A stretch of 64,000 nt of DNA from Streptomyces sp. NBC_01244 (GTDB lineage Bacteria; Actinomycetota; Actinomycetes; Streptomycetales; Streptomycetaceae), in NCBI RefSeq assembly GCF_035987325.1, contig NZ_CP108488.1, forward strand, positions 7,812,001 through 7,876,000. The letters are read 5' to 3'. The translations under genes and the position numbers were made by a program. Every line of letters starts with the position of its first letter. Position 1 is the first letter of the stretch. Of this stretch, positions 26,494-34,881 are shown piece after piece. The notes beneath the pieces were generated by a model. It was not told where the DNA came from. It searched no databases and saw only the letters and a program-made list of their open reading frames with translations.

Positions 26494-27774
26494 ATGGACC
26501 ATGTCAGGGAACGGGCCTCGGACACCCCCGACGTCTTCGACCCGCGCCTCTACGCCGAAGGCGTCCCGTACGAGCGCTACCGGCTGCTGCGCGACCACCG
26601 CCCGGTGGCCTGGCAGAGCGAGCCGGAGGTGCTCGGCTGGCCCGCCGGCCCCGGCTTCTGGGCCGTCACCCGGCACGCCGACGTGGTCCGGGTGCTGCGC
26701 GACCACCGCACGTACTCCTCGCACCTGGGCGCCACCCAGATCCGCGACCCCGACCCGGCCGACCTGCCCTTCCTGCGGCGCACCATGCTCAACCAGGATC
26801 CCCCGGAGCACGGCACCCTGCGCCGGACCGTGGCCCGCGCCTTCACCCCGGCCCGCGTCGACGCCTTCGCCGCCCGGGTCCGCGGCCGGGCCCGTACGCT
26901 GCTGCGCGCCGCCCGCGACGGCGCCGAGGACGGGGCCGCCGACCTGGTGCGCACCGTCACCGACGAGTACGCGCTGCTGAACCTCACCGACCTGCTGGGC
27001 GTCCCGGCCGCGGACCGGGGGCTGCTCCTGGAGTGGACCGTACGGATCATCGGATATCAGGATCCCGAGGGTGCGGGGGATGCCCCGGCCCCGCTTCCCG
27101 GCCCGGACGGGAAGCCGCTGAACCCGCGCTCGCCGGCGCTGCTGGGGGAGATGTTCGCGTACGCCCGCGAACTGGCCGCCCACAAAAGGGCCCACCCCGG
27201 CGACGACGTGATGACCGCCCTCGCGCTCGCCGGACTGGAGGACGCGGAGCTGGAGATGTACTTCTTCCTGCTCACCGTCGCGGGCAACGACACCGTGCGC
27301 AGCGCCGCGCCCGGCGGCCTGCTCGCCCTGGCCCGCGACCCGGACGCCTACGCCGGACTCGCCGACGGCCGGGCCCCGTTGGACCGGGCCGTCGAGGAAC
27401 TCCTGCGCGTCCACCCGCCGGTGCTGAGCTTTCGCCGCACCGCCGCCGCCGACACCGAGCTCGCCGGGCAGCCGATCCGGGCCGGCGACAAGGTGGTGGT
27501 CTTCCACGCATCCGCCAACCACGACGAGCGCGTCTTCACCGACCCCGGCCGCCTCGATCTGGGCCGCGCCCCCAACCCGCACGTCTCCTTCGGCGACGGC
27601 CCGCACGTGTGCCTCGGCGCGCACTTCGCCCGGCTCCAGCTCCGCGTCCTCTACGAGGAGTGGGCCGCCGCCATGCCGGTACCGGAACTGGCCGGCCCGC
27701 CGCGCCGGTTGGTGTCGAACTTCATCAACGGGATCACGCGGCTGCCGCTGCGGGTGTCCGGGCCGGCCGGGTGA
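26494..27774 (+). CDS. Cytochrome P450 (steroid/lipid-type I-helix)
   Basis: A 426-residue P450. The I-helix motif is AGNDT, a form seen in CYP125/CYP124-like mycobacterial sterol or lipid hydroxylases, the K-helix is in EELLRVHPPV, and the haem loop is FGDGPHVC with cysteine ligand at residue 373, followed by the canonical LGAHFARL. The ATG at 26494 is preferred; GTG 26485 and TTG 26458 are possible. It stands alone, with no ferredoxin gene nearby. Its last 41 bases overlap a convergent hypothetical gene. Confidence 0.9.
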   Translation: MDHVRERASDTPDVFDPRLYAEGVPYERYRLLRDHRPVAWQSEPEVLGWPAGPGFWAVTRHADVVRVLRDHRTYSSHLGATQIRDPDPADLPFLRRTMLNQDPPEHGTLRRTVARAFTPARVDAFAARVRGRARTLLRAARDGAEDGAADLVRTVTDEYALLNLTDLLGVPAADRGLLLEWTVRIIGYQDPEGAGDAPAPLPGPDGKPLNPRSPALLGEMFAYARELAAHKRAHPGDDVMTALALAGLEDAELEMYFFLLTVAGNDTVRSAAPGGLLALARDPDAYAGLADGRAPLDRAVEELLRVHPPVLSFRRTAAADTELAGQPIRAGDKVVVFHASANHDERVFTDPGRLDLGRAPNPHVSFGDGPHVCLGAHFARLQLRVLYEEWAAAMPVPELAGPPRRLVSNFINGITRLPLRVSGPAG

Positions 27775-28459
27775 CATCGGCGATCAGCTCGGTCACGTCC
27801 GGGCCGTAGGCATTCGAGTTGATCACCTTCAGCAGGATGCAGAAGGAGTCCTGGCCGTAGGTGCGGGCCAGCGACTTGTGGTGTCGGGCGAGGTAACGGG
27901 CGGCGGCGTGATTGCTGTTGGCGGTCTGGCCCGCCATGAGGAACACCGGTCGCGTTCCCGCGCCGGCCGTCAGCCGGGCCAGCAGGACGTGTTCGACCAT
28001 GCCCTCCTGCCAGCGGTACGTCTCCCCTCCGAGGCTGAGCGCACCCCGCTCCGGGCTGCGCTCACGGCTGTCGTCGAACCGCACTCCCGGCAGCATGGAG
28101 GTCAGGTGCGCCGCCGTGCGGGCATTGGAGACCGGCCCGCCGACACAGAACTCGGCTCGTTCGCCGAATCCCTGGCGCGCCCCGTCATGGGTGACGATCT
28201 GGAGGTTCGCCCCGCAGTCCTTGATCAGCCCGGCGATCTCCAGCAGGGCGAAGGCGTCCTTGCGGTGCACCGAAGCATCGGAGCCGCTCATATGCCGGTT
28301 GACCACGAACAGGCAGTCGGAGCCGGTCGGCAGGCCGAAGAAGGCCTGCTTGCGGCGCAGCGCGCGGCGCCACAGGTAGGTCCGGGTGGACCAGCCGAAC
28401 CCGCCGCTGAAGGCAGTGGCTATCACCCCGAGCACGATGTTGCGGACGTCGTCATTCAT
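27734..28459 (-). CDS. Hypothetical membrane-anchored protein
   Basis: A 241-residue protein of a type I recall from several Streptomyces genomes, without known function. The N-terminal 25 residues include a weak membrane helix (IVLGVIATAFSGGFGW), then a basic stretch RRALRRKQAFFGLP. The body looks like an alpha/beta domain with CLFVVNRHMSG, LKDCGANLQIVTHDGARQG-like and VFLMAGQTANSNHAAARYLA, suggesting a nucleotide- or sugar-binding fold. The 3' end overlaps the P450 gene by 41 bp on the opposite strand, so the final residues of both are constrained together. Confidence 0.72.
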   Translation of the reverse strand: MNDDVRNIVLGVIATAFSGGFGWSTRTYLWRRALRRKQAFFGLPTGSDCLFVVNRHMSGSDASVHRKDAFALLEIAGLIKDCGANLQIVTHDGARQGFGERAEFCVGGPVSNARTAAHLTSMLPGVRFDDSRERSPERGALSLGGETYRWQEGMVEHVLLARLTAGAGTRPVFLMAGQTANSNHAAARYLARHHKSLARTYGQDSFCILLKVINSNAYGPDVTELIADVTRPARTPAAAAA

Positions 28460-28559
28460 GCGGCGGATCGTAGTCTCTCGCCGCCGCCATGACGCGGTGG
28501 GTGCGCGGAAGTTACGCTGCCGCTCGAAGGTCTGACAGGCAGTCGACTGGAGGAACCGA

Positions 28560-30359
28560 ATGCGTGGTCCCGCCGCACGTCAGTTAGCGCTCATCGCGCT
28601 CGCCGGGGCGCTCGTCTCGACCGGGGCGGACGCCCCGCCGTCGCAGAGCGCCGCCCCGCCGAAGGTCCCGGTCGCCACCGGCTACGGCGGGGCCGTCGCC
28701 AGCGTCGACGCCGACGCCAGCGCCGTCGGCATCGCCGTCCTGCGCTCCGGAGGCAACGCCGTGGACGCCGCCGTGGCGACGGCCGCCGCACTGGGGGTCA
28801 CCGAGCCGTACTCCGCCGGCATCGGCGGGGGCGGCTACTTCGTGTACTACGACGCCCGGTCGGGCCGGGTGCGCACCATCGACGGCCGCGAGACCGCCCC
28901 GGCGACGGCCACCGCCGCGCTGTTCCAGGAGAACGGCCTGCCCATCCCCTTCGCCGAGGGCCAGACCAGCGGCCGCGGCGTCGGAGTTCCCGGCACCCCG
29001 GCGACCTGGCAGAGCGCGCTGGAGTCCTGGGGCACCCGTTCGCTCGGCCACCTCCTCAAGCCCGCCGAGAAGCTGGCCCGCGAGGGCTTCGCCGTGGACT
29101 CCACCTTCCGGGCCCAGACCGCGCTCAACGAGGCCCGGTTCCGGGACTTCCCCGACACGAGGAAGCTCTTCCTGCCCGGCGGGGCCCTCCCGGTGGTCGG
29201 CTCCACCTTCAAGAACCCCGATCTGGCCGCCACTTACGCCGAGCTCGGCCGCAAGGGCGCCGGCGCGCTCTACCGGGGTCCGCTGGCCGAGGACATCGTC
29301 CGGGCGGTGCGCACGCCCCCGGTGGACCCGGATGCCACCCGCGTGGTCCGCTCCGGCGATCTGACCACCGGGGACCTGCGCGCGTACGCGACCAAGCGGC
29401 AGGACCCGACCCGGGTCGGCTACCGCGGCCTGGACGTCTACAGCATGGCCCCGTCCTCCTCCGGCGGCACCACCGTCGGCGAGGCGCTGAACATCCTGGA
29501 GCGCACCGACCTCGGCTCGCTCACCGAAGCCCAGTACCTGCACCGGTTCATCGAGTCCTCCCGGATCTCCTTCGCCGACCGGGGCCGGTGGGTCGGCGAC
29601 CCGGCCGCCGAGGACGTGCCCACGAAGGAACTGCTCTCGCAGCAGTACGCGGACACGCGCGGCTGCCTCATCGACCCGGCCGAGGCGCTGACCAGCCCGC
29701 TGGCTCCGGGCGATCCCCGCAACCCGGTCGCCTGCGGCGGCGGCGGGCAGGCCGCCCCGACCACGTTCGAGGGGGAGAACACCACGCACCTGACCGTCGC
29801 CGACCGCTGGGGCAACGTGGTCTCCTACACGCTGACCATCGAGTCCACCGGCGGCAGCGCCATCACCGTCCCGGGGCGCGGCTTCCTGCTCAACAACGAG
29901 CTGACGGACTTCTCCTTCGCCCCGGCCGCATCCGGCGTCCCCGACCCCAACCTGCCGGGCCCGGGCAAGCGGCCGCGCTCGTCGATGTCCCCGACCATCG
30001 TGCTGGAGCACGGACGCCCGGTGCTGGCGCTGGGCTCCCCGGGAGGGGCGACCATCATCACCACGGTGCTCCAGACCCTGACGGGGCACCTGGACCGCGG
30101 GCTGCCGCTGGTCGAGGCCATCGCCGCGCCGCGGGCCAGCCAGCGCAACCAGACCACCACCGAGCTGGAGCCGGGCCTGTGGAACAGCCCGGTCCGCGCC
30201 GAGCTGGAGGCCCTCGGGCAGGGCTTCCGGCAGAACCCGGAGATCGGCGCGGCCACCGGGGTCCAGCGACTGCCCGACGGGCGGTGGCGGGCCGCGGCCG
30301 AGACGACCCGGCGGGGCGGCGGCTCGGCGATGGTGGTGCACCCGAGCGGGGGGCGGTAG
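28560..30359 (+). CDS. ggt: Gamma-glutamyltransferase
   Basis: A 599-residue secreted Ntn-hydrolase that cleaves or transfers the gamma-glutamyl group of glutathione. A signal peptide covers about residues 1-24. The large subunit has NAVDAAVATAAALGVTEPYS. Self-cleavage is expected before Thr408 in ENTTHLTVADRWGN, which becomes the catalytic N-terminus of the small subunit. Downstream are PGRGFLLNNELTDFS, RPRSSMSPTIVL and GSPGGATIIT, all family hallmarks. It is apparently monocistronic and convergent to map. Confidence 0.94.
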   Translation: MRGPAARQLALIALAGALVSTGADAPPSQSAAPPKVPVATGYGGAVASVDADASAVGIAVLRSGGNAVDAAVATAAALGVTEPYSAGIGGGGYFVYYDARSGRVRTIDGRETAPATATAALFQENGLPIPFAEGQTSGRGVGVPGTPATWQSALESWGTRSLGHLLKPAEKLAREGFAVDSTFRAQTALNEARFRDFPDTRKLFLPGGALPVVGSTFKNPDLAATYAELGRKGAGALYRGPLAEDIVRAVRTPPVDPDATRVVRSGDLTTGDLRAYATKRQDPTRVGYRGLDVYSMAPSSSGGTTVGEALNILERTDLGSLTEAQYLHRFIESSRISFADRGRWVGDPAAEDVPTKELLSQQYADTRGCLIDPAEALTSPLAPGDPRNPVACGGGGQAAPTTFEGENTTHLTVADRWGNVVSYTLTIESTGGSAITVPGRGFLLNNELTDFSFAPAASGVPDPNLPGPGKRPRSSMSPTIVLEHGRPVLALGSPGGATIITTVLQTLTGHLDRGLPLVEAIAAPRASQRNQTTTELEPGLWNSPVRAELEALGQGFRQNPEIGAATGVQRLPDGRWRAAAETTRRGGGSAMVVHPSGGR

Positions 30360-30365
30360 ACCGGG

Positions 30366-30407
30366 GCGGCACCTCGGTGAGGCCCGCGGCGGCACCACGG
30401 TGAGGCC
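30366..30407. repeat. Imperfect 19-bp direct repeat between ggt and map
   Basis: Copies at 30366-30384 and 30389-30407 (23-bp period) differ at one base. The second copy abuts the map stop codon. It may be a duplication of the 3' end of the convergent map gene. Confidence 0.7.
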
Positions 30408-31174
30408 TACAGGGCGGTGAGGATCCTCGGACCGGCGGCGGTGATCGCGACCGTGTGCTCGGAGTGCGCGGCGCGGGTGCCGTCGACGGTCCGCAGGGTC
30501 CAGCCGTCGGCGTCGCAGGCGTAGTCGTCCGTGCCGCCCGCGATCAGCATCGGCTCGATCGCGATCACCATGCCGGCGCGCAGCTTCGTACCCTGCCCGG
30601 CCGGGCCCTCGTTGGGCACGCCCGGCTCCTCGTGCATGGAGCGTCCGACGCCGTGGCCGCCGAAGCCGTCGGGGATGCCGTACCCGGCGGCGCGGCAGAC
30701 GCTGCCGATGGCGTGGGCGATGTCGCCGACGCGGTTGCCGGGCCGGGCGGCGGCGATGCCCGCCGCGAGGGCCGCCTCGGAGGTTGCGATGAGCCGCAGG
30801 TCGGCGGGGCGGGCCCGGCCCACGGTGAAGCTGACGGCCGCGTCGCCGACCCAGCCGGCCAGTTTCGCGCCGCAGTCGATGCTGACCAGGTCGCCGTCGA
30901 GCAGCCGGTAGTCGTTCGGGATGCCGTGCACGATCGCGTCGTTGACGGAGGCGCAGATGACGGCGGGGAAGGGGACCGGCGCGAACCGCGGCCGGTAGCC
31001 GAGGAAGGGCGAGGCGGCACCCGCCTCGCGGAGCACTTCGCGTGCGACCAGGTCGAGCTCCAGCAGGGACACCCCCACGGCGGCCCGGTCCCGGACGGCG
31101 GCGAGGGCGTGCGCGACCACGCGGCCGGCGGCGCGCATCTGGTCGATCGATCGTTCTGTCTTCAGTTCCACCAT
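30407..31174 (-). CDS. map: Type I methionine aminopeptidase
   Basis: A 255-residue cytosolic metalloenzyme that removes the initiator methionine. It opens VELKTERSIDQMRAAGRVVA. Metal ligands are visible in LVSIDCGAKLAGWVGDAAVS (Asp), then the region GHGVGRSMHEEPGVPN with conserved His, and the Glu residues in MVIAIEPML and SEHTVAIT. It is likely an extra Map beside the housekeeping copy. It is divergent from a small XRE regulator, and the shared 64-bp gap holds a 12-bp palindrome, so the regulator probably controls it. Confidence 0.92.
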   Translation of the reverse strand: MVELKTERSIDQMRAAGRVVAHALAAVRDRAAVGVSLLELDLVAREVLREAGAASPFLGYRPRFAPVPFPAVICASVNDAIVHGIPNDYRLLDGDLVSIDCGAKLAGWVGDAAVSFTVGRARPADLRLIATSEAALAAGIAAARPGNRVGDIAHAIGSVCRAAGYGIPDGFGGHGVGRSMHEEPGVPNEGPAGQGTKLRAGMVIAIEPMLIAGGTDDYACDADGWTLRTVDGTRAAHSEHTVAITAAGPRILTAL

Positions 31175-31183
31175 GCCAATAAC

Positions 31184-31195
31184 TATACCGGTATA
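31184..31195. promoter_or_regulatory. Palindrome between map and the XRE gene (putative operator)
   Basis: Perfect 12-bp palindrome TATACCGGTATA, AT-rich for this genome, 10 bp upstream of map and 43 bp upstream of the divergent XRE gene. It overlaps the expected -10 area of map, so binding would repress; the XRE protein is the likely ligand. Confidence 0.5.
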
Positions 31196-31238
31196 ACTGT
31201 AACGGGATACTTATTGGTTTCCGGGGTAGGATGACGTC

Positions 31239-31490
31239 ATGGTCCGTACCCCCCTCACCCCCGAAGAGCGCGAGCGCGGCGAGCGGCTGGGCGCCCTGTT
31301 GCGCACGGCCCGCGGTGGCCGCAGCATGGTCGAGGTCGCGGCCAGCGCCGGGCTCTCCGCCGAGACCCTCCGCAAGATCGAGACCGGCCGGGCCCCGACC
31401 CCGGCCTTCTTCACCGTCGCCGCCCTCGCCGGGGCCCTGGGGCTGTCCCTGGACGAAGTGATGCGGAGTTGCGCCCTCGTGCCCGTGTGA
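31239..31490 (+). CDS. Small XRE-family transcriptional regulator
   Basis: An 83-residue protein that is almost entirely a helix-turn-helix domain: ERGERLGALLRTARGG, then MVEVAASAGLSAETLRKIE as the DNA-reading helices, and FFTVAALAGALGLSLDEV. It has no sensor domain. It is divergent from map and next to the palindrome at 31184-31195, and likely regulates itself and map. A GTAGGATGACGTC leader precedes the ATG. A large hairpin terminates it. Confidence 0.88.
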   Translation: MVRTPLTPEERERGERLGALLRTARGGRSMVEVAASAGLSAETLRKIETGRAPTPAFFTVAALAGALGLSLDEVMRSCALVPV

Positions 31491-31514
31491 GGTCCGGGGC
31501 AGCGGGCGGGCCGC

Positions 31515-31579
31515 GGCCGTTCGGCCGCCGGGCCCGCCCTCCGGCGTGCCGTTAGGGCGGGCCCGGCGGCCGAACGGCC
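31515..31579. terminator. Perfect 26-bp inverted repeat (terminator)
   Basis: Arms 31515-31540 and 31554-31579 pair over all 26 bases around a 13-base loop, 25 bp after the XRE stop and 53 bp before the next start. It is among the longest perfect stems in the window, and lacks a T tract. Confidence 0.7.
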
Positions 31580-31632
31580 CAATCGGCGGTGAGGGGACCG
31601 GGGCGCGGGGCAAGCGTGAAGGCGTGTCAGAC

Positions 31633-32871
31633 ATGAACGCATCCGCATCCAAGCGACTCGGCCTCGGACTCGTGGGCGCCCTCCTCGCGGGCGGCCTGCT
31701 GCTCGCGGCGTGCGCCGCCCCCGAAGGCCGAGCCCACGCCAAGGACCCGGGCGACGTGGTCTTCCGCCACCCGGGCGTCGTCGTCAGCCACACCCGGCTC
31801 CAGCACGCGCAGCAGATGGTCGCGGCCGGCAAGGAGCCGTGGAACTCGGCGTACCAGGCGCTCCTCAAGAGCCGCTACGCCTCCCTCGACTACGAGGCGC
31901 ACCCCGCCGACGTGGTGCCCTGCCTCTTCGACTCGGGCCCGCAGTCCTGCCTCGACGAACGGCGGGACGCGATCGCCGCGTACACCCACGCCCTGCTGTG
32001 GTCGGTCAACGGCAAGGCCTCCCACGCCCGCAAGGCCGTGCAGATCATGGACGGCTGGTCGGCCGTGATGAAACGTCACGCCGAGGACAACGCGGGCCTC
32101 CAGGCCGCCTGGTCCGGCTCTACTTGGGCGCGCGCCGCCGAAATCGTCCACGCCGACTACCCGAGTTGGGGGGACGGACGGGTCGCCCGCTTCAAGGAGA
32201 TGCTGCGCACCGCCTACCTCCCGGCCGTCCGCGCGCAGGTGCCGGCGTACAACGGCAACTGGGAACTGGCCATGACCGACGCCGCCCTGAGCATCTCCGT
32301 CTTCCTGGAAGACCGGGCCGTCTTCAAGGAGTCCCTGGAGCGGTTCCGGGAGCGCGTCCCGGCGTACTTCTACCTCAAGCGGGACGGCGCGCACCCGCTG
32401 GCCCCGCCGCGCACCGGCATCGACTCGCCGGACAAGGTCGCGTCGTACTGGTTCGGCCAGGGGACCTACGTCGACGGCATCGCCCAGGAGACCTGCCGCA
32501 ACCTGATGCACGTCGGCTACGCGCTCGCGGCGTCCGCGCACATCGCGGAGACGGCCTGGCACCAGGGCGTCGACCTGTACGGGGAGCAGGGCGAGCGGCT
32601 CCGGGCGGCGCTGGAGTTCCACTCGAAGTACCAGCTGGGGGAAGAGGCCCCCGGGTGGCTCTGCGGCGGCAAGCTGGAGCGCACGATGGGCCCCGACCTG
32701 GAAGTGGCGCTCCAGCACTATGCGGTGCGGGCGGGCGCGAAACTTCCGTACACCCGCGAGCTGGTCGGGAAGACGCGGCCGGCCGGGACGGACGACCTGT
32801 TCGTGGCGTGGGAGACCCTCACCCACGGGGAGGCGGTGGCGCCGATGGCGGCCCCGGCTCCGGTCGGCTAG
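31633..32871 (+). CDS. Alginate lyase family lipoprotein
   Basis: A 412-residue exported protein with lipobox LAAC at about residue 24. The body is an alpha-helical toroid of the alginate-lyase (PL5-like, PF05426) type: VSHTRLQHAQQMVAAGKEPW, QIMDGWSAVMKRH, the core motif YNGNWELAMTDAALSISVF, and FGQGTYVDGIAQETCRNLMH. It probably cleaves an acidic polysaccharide outside the cell; the true substrate is unknown. The ATG at 31633 is chosen because GAAGG lies about 10 bases upstream; a GTG at 31624 is too close to it. No sugar transporter is adjacent. Confidence 0.85.
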   Translation: MNASASKRLGLGLVGALLAGGLLLAACAAPEGRAHAKDPGDVVFRHPGVVVSHTRLQHAQQMVAAGKEPWNSAYQALLKSRYASLDYEAHPADVVPCLFDSGPQSCLDERRDAIAAYTHALLWSVNGKASHARKAVQIMDGWSAVMKRHAEDNAGLQAAWSGSTWARAAEIVHADYPSWGDGRVARFKEMLRTAYLPAVRAQVPAYNGNWELAMTDAALSISVFLEDRAVFKESLERFRERVPAYFYLKRDGAHPLAPPRTGIDSPDKVASYWFGQGTYVDGIAQETCRNLMHVGYALAASAHIAETAWHQGVDLYGEQGERLRAALEFHSKYQLGEEAPGWLCGGKLERTMGPDLEVALQHYAVRAGAKLPYTRELVGKTRPAGTDDLFVAWETLTHGEAVAPMAAPAPVG

Positions 32872-32904
32872 GACCCGGCGGGGCCGGCCGGGCGTTACGG
32901 GCGA

Positions 32905-32951
32905 GGCGTCCACGGGGTCGGGCGCCCACGGGGTCAGGCGTCCACGGGGTG
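32905..32951. repeat. 16-bp tandem repeat, three units, at the MBL gene 3' end
   Basis: GGCGTCCACGGGGT-type units at 32905, 32921 and 32937 (period 16). The third is the coding 3' end of the MBL hydrolase (on the minus strand), so the others look like duplications of the gene's last codons past its stop. Confidence 0.8.
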
Positions 32952-33818
32952 CCAGGCCGGGCCGTCCCCGTCCTGCCTGACGTGCCCGAACACCACGTCG
33001 GCGAAGTGGACGCAGAAGCCGATGGTGTCCGGCTCCGCGAGTTCGGCGACCAGCCGGCGGCGGTGGACGGCGGTCCGGGCGAGGTCGTGGTCGAAGGCCG
33101 AGGACCAGTCGGGGTGGTCGATCTGGATCGGCGAGTGCACAGCGTCGCCGAAGGCGATCAGGCGCCGGCCGCCCCCGGTGATGACGTACTCGGCGTGCCC
33201 GACGGTGTGACCGGGGGTGATGCGCACGCGCACCCCGGGGAAGACCTCCTGCCCGTCCGCGAGGGTGCGCACGCGCGGCGCGAGGGCGGCGACCCGCTCG
33301 GTGGTGCCCTCGGCCGCCAGGAGGTCGAGCCGGTCCCACTCGGGCTCGGCGATCAGGTACTCGGCGCGGGGGAAGAGGGGCGGCTCGTCGTCGGGGGAAG
33401 GGTGGACGGCCCAGCCGATGTGGTCGGAGTGGAGGTGGGTGAAGGCCACCGCTTCGATGTCCCCGGGGGCGCGGCCGAGTGCGGCCAGGCTGTCGGGGAG
33501 CGCGCCTCCGTGGATCACGCCGACGGGTCCGTCCGGCGCCCGGAGCGTCTGCGGGCCGAAGCCGGCGTCGATCAGCAGTGCCCGGTCGCCGCGCTCCACC
33601 AGCAGTCCGCCGACGCTCGCCACGAGGTGGCCCGTGGCGTCCAGGTACTCCGGGTGGGCGGCCCACACCTCGTCGGTGGTGTCCGGGAGCAGTGACAGCG
33701 GGCGGAGCCGTACGTCGCCGTCCGGCACGTAGGAGACCTTCGTATCGCCCAGCCACAGCGAGCGGATCCCCGCGGGCCGGTGCAGTCGTTCGTCGCGCGC
33801 CGTCGTCAAGTCGGGCAT
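32934..33818 (-). CDS. MBL fold metallo-hydrolase (quorum-lactonase-like class)
   Basis: A 294-residue metallo-beta-lactamase-fold enzyme. The metal motif is THLHSDHIG at about residues 130-138. A His is expected in RITPGHTVGHAEYV, an Asp in IAFGDAVHSP, and a late His in FCVHFADVVFGHV. The architecture resembles AHL-lactonase-type MBL proteins, but lactonase activity is only a possibility. It is divergent from a MarR regulator across 134 bp that contains a perfect palindrome, which suggests it is inducible by the MarR ligand. Confidence 0.86.
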   Translation of the reverse strand: MPDLTTARDERLHRPAGIRSLWLGDTKVSYVPDGDVRLRPLSLLPDTTDEVWAAHPEYLDATGHLVASVGGLLVERGDRALLIDAGFGPQTLRAPDGPVGVIHGGALPDSLAALGRAPGDIEAVAFTHLHSDHIGWAVHPSPDDEPPLFPRAEYLIAEPEWDRLDLLAAEGTTERVAALAPRVRTLADGQEVFPGVRVRITPGHTVGHAEYVITGGGRRLIAFGDAVHSPIQIDHPDWSSAFDHDLARTAVHRRRLVAELAEPDTIGFCVHFADVVFGHVRQDGDGPAWHPVDA

Positions 33819-33894
33819 GAGGGCTCCCTTGTGAATGGTCGTCAGATCGCCGCGGACCGGCCTGCCGGGGCGGCGAGGCCAACCATAAGCATCA

Positions 33895-33913
33895 AACTTG
33901 AATCATTCAAGTT
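33895..33913. promoter_or_regulatory. 19-bp palindrome, putative MarR operator
   Basis: Perfect inverted repeat AACTTGAAT-C-ATTCAAGTT in an AT-rich patch between the divergent MBL and MarR genes, 40 bp before the MarR start. Its shape and length fit a MarR-dimer site. Confidence 0.7.
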
Positions 33914-33952
33914 GTAATTATTCTGGCTTGATGGACTTGCTAAACTGGCGCC

Positions 33953-34381
33953 ATGACGATCCCTCCCCAGCACCAGGTCATCGCCGAGCGGCAGCTGTGC
34001 GGGCTGGTGGACGGGCTGGCCCACCGGATCGCCGAGCACGTACGGGAGCGCGCCGCCACCCTGGGCCTCACCGCGTCCCAGGCGACCGCGCTGCGCGAGA
34101 TGAGCGGTCCGATGACCATGCGGGAGCTCGCCGAGCGCATGAGCTGTGAGCCCTCCAACGCCACCTTCGTCGTCGACAAGCTGGAGAAGCAGAGCCTGAT
34201 CGAGCGGCACCCGCACCCCACCGACCGCCGCGCCAAGCAGCTCGTCCTCACGCCCGAGGGCGCCGCCCTGCGCACCCGGCTCCTCGATCTGCTCTCCGTG
34301 GACTCGCCGGTGTCCGGGCTCGCCCCGGAGGAGCAGAGCGTGCTGCGGAGCCTGCTGGAGCGGGCCGTCACCTCCCGCTGA
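33953..34381 (+). CDS. MarR family transcriptional regulator
   Basis: A 142-residue winged-helix regulator: dimer helices at both ends, DNA-reading part TMRELAERMSCEPSNATFVV at about residues 60-80, and the wing motif ERHPHPTDRRAKQLVLTPEG. It likely represses the divergent MBL hydrolase and itself through the palindrome at 33895-33913. The inducer is unknown. Confidence 0.92.
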   Translation: MTIPPQHQVIAERQLCGLVDGLAHRIAEHVRERAATLGLTASQATALREMSGPMTMRELAERMSCEPSNATFVVDKLEKQSLIERHPHPTDRRAKQLVLTPEGAALRTRLLDLLSVDSPVSGLAPEEQSVLRSLLERAVTSR

Positions 34382-34437
34382 CGGCCCGCTCCTGTTGACG
34401 GGTCGTTTCCGCCGGCGGGCCGCGTAGGGTCGGGCGC

Positions 34438-34836
34438 ATGACGATCGAGGAACTGGGCCGAGCGAGGTACGTCAGTCTCACCACCTTCCGCAAGGACGGC
34501 ACGGCGGTGGCCACGCCGGTGTGGGCCGTGGCCGATGCCGGCGAGCTGTACGTGTGGACGCGCGACGACGCGTGGAAGGTGAAGCGGATCCGCAACGACG
34601 CGCGGGTCACCGTCGTGGCCTGTGACGTACGCGGACGGGTGGCCGACGGGGCCGCCGTGACCGAGGGTGAGGCGCGGCTGCTGGACGCGGCGGGGCTGAA
34701 GCGGGTCCGGAAGCTGATGACGCGCAAGTACACGTGGCAGTTCTGGATGCTGGACGTACCGGCCGCCGTGGTCCGGCGCGAGCGCCCGCACACCGCGATC
34801 GCGGTCACCTTTGCCCCGCCCGCCGTCAAGCTTTGA
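34438..34836 (+). CDS. PPOX-class (F420/flavin-dependent) oxidoreductase
   Basis: A 132-residue split-barrel protein of the pyridoxamine-5'-phosphate-oxidase-like class. Family marks are ARYVSLTTFRKDGTAVATPV, LYVWTRDDAWKVKRIRNDAR and VTVVACDVRGRV, a layout usual for F420-dependent members in actinobacteria. The cofactor is therefore probably F420, but FMN cannot be excluded. It starts 56 bp after marR in the same direction. Confidence 0.88.
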   Translation: MTIEELGRARYVSLTTFRKDGTAVATPVWAVADAGELYVWTRDDAWKVKRIRNDARVTVVACDVRGRVADGAAVTEGEARLLDAAGLKRVRKLMTRKYTWQFWMLDVPAAVVRRERPHTAIAVTFAPPAVKL

Positions 34837-34881
34837 GACTCCTGTAGCCCGCCCGTAACACGGGTGGGGTCCAATGCGGGG

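Noticed and set aside
28584..31868. Minus-strand open frame of over 1,000 codons opposite ggt and overlapping map
   Set aside because: Typical high-GC antisense frame; ggt and map on their own frames carry complete family motifs.
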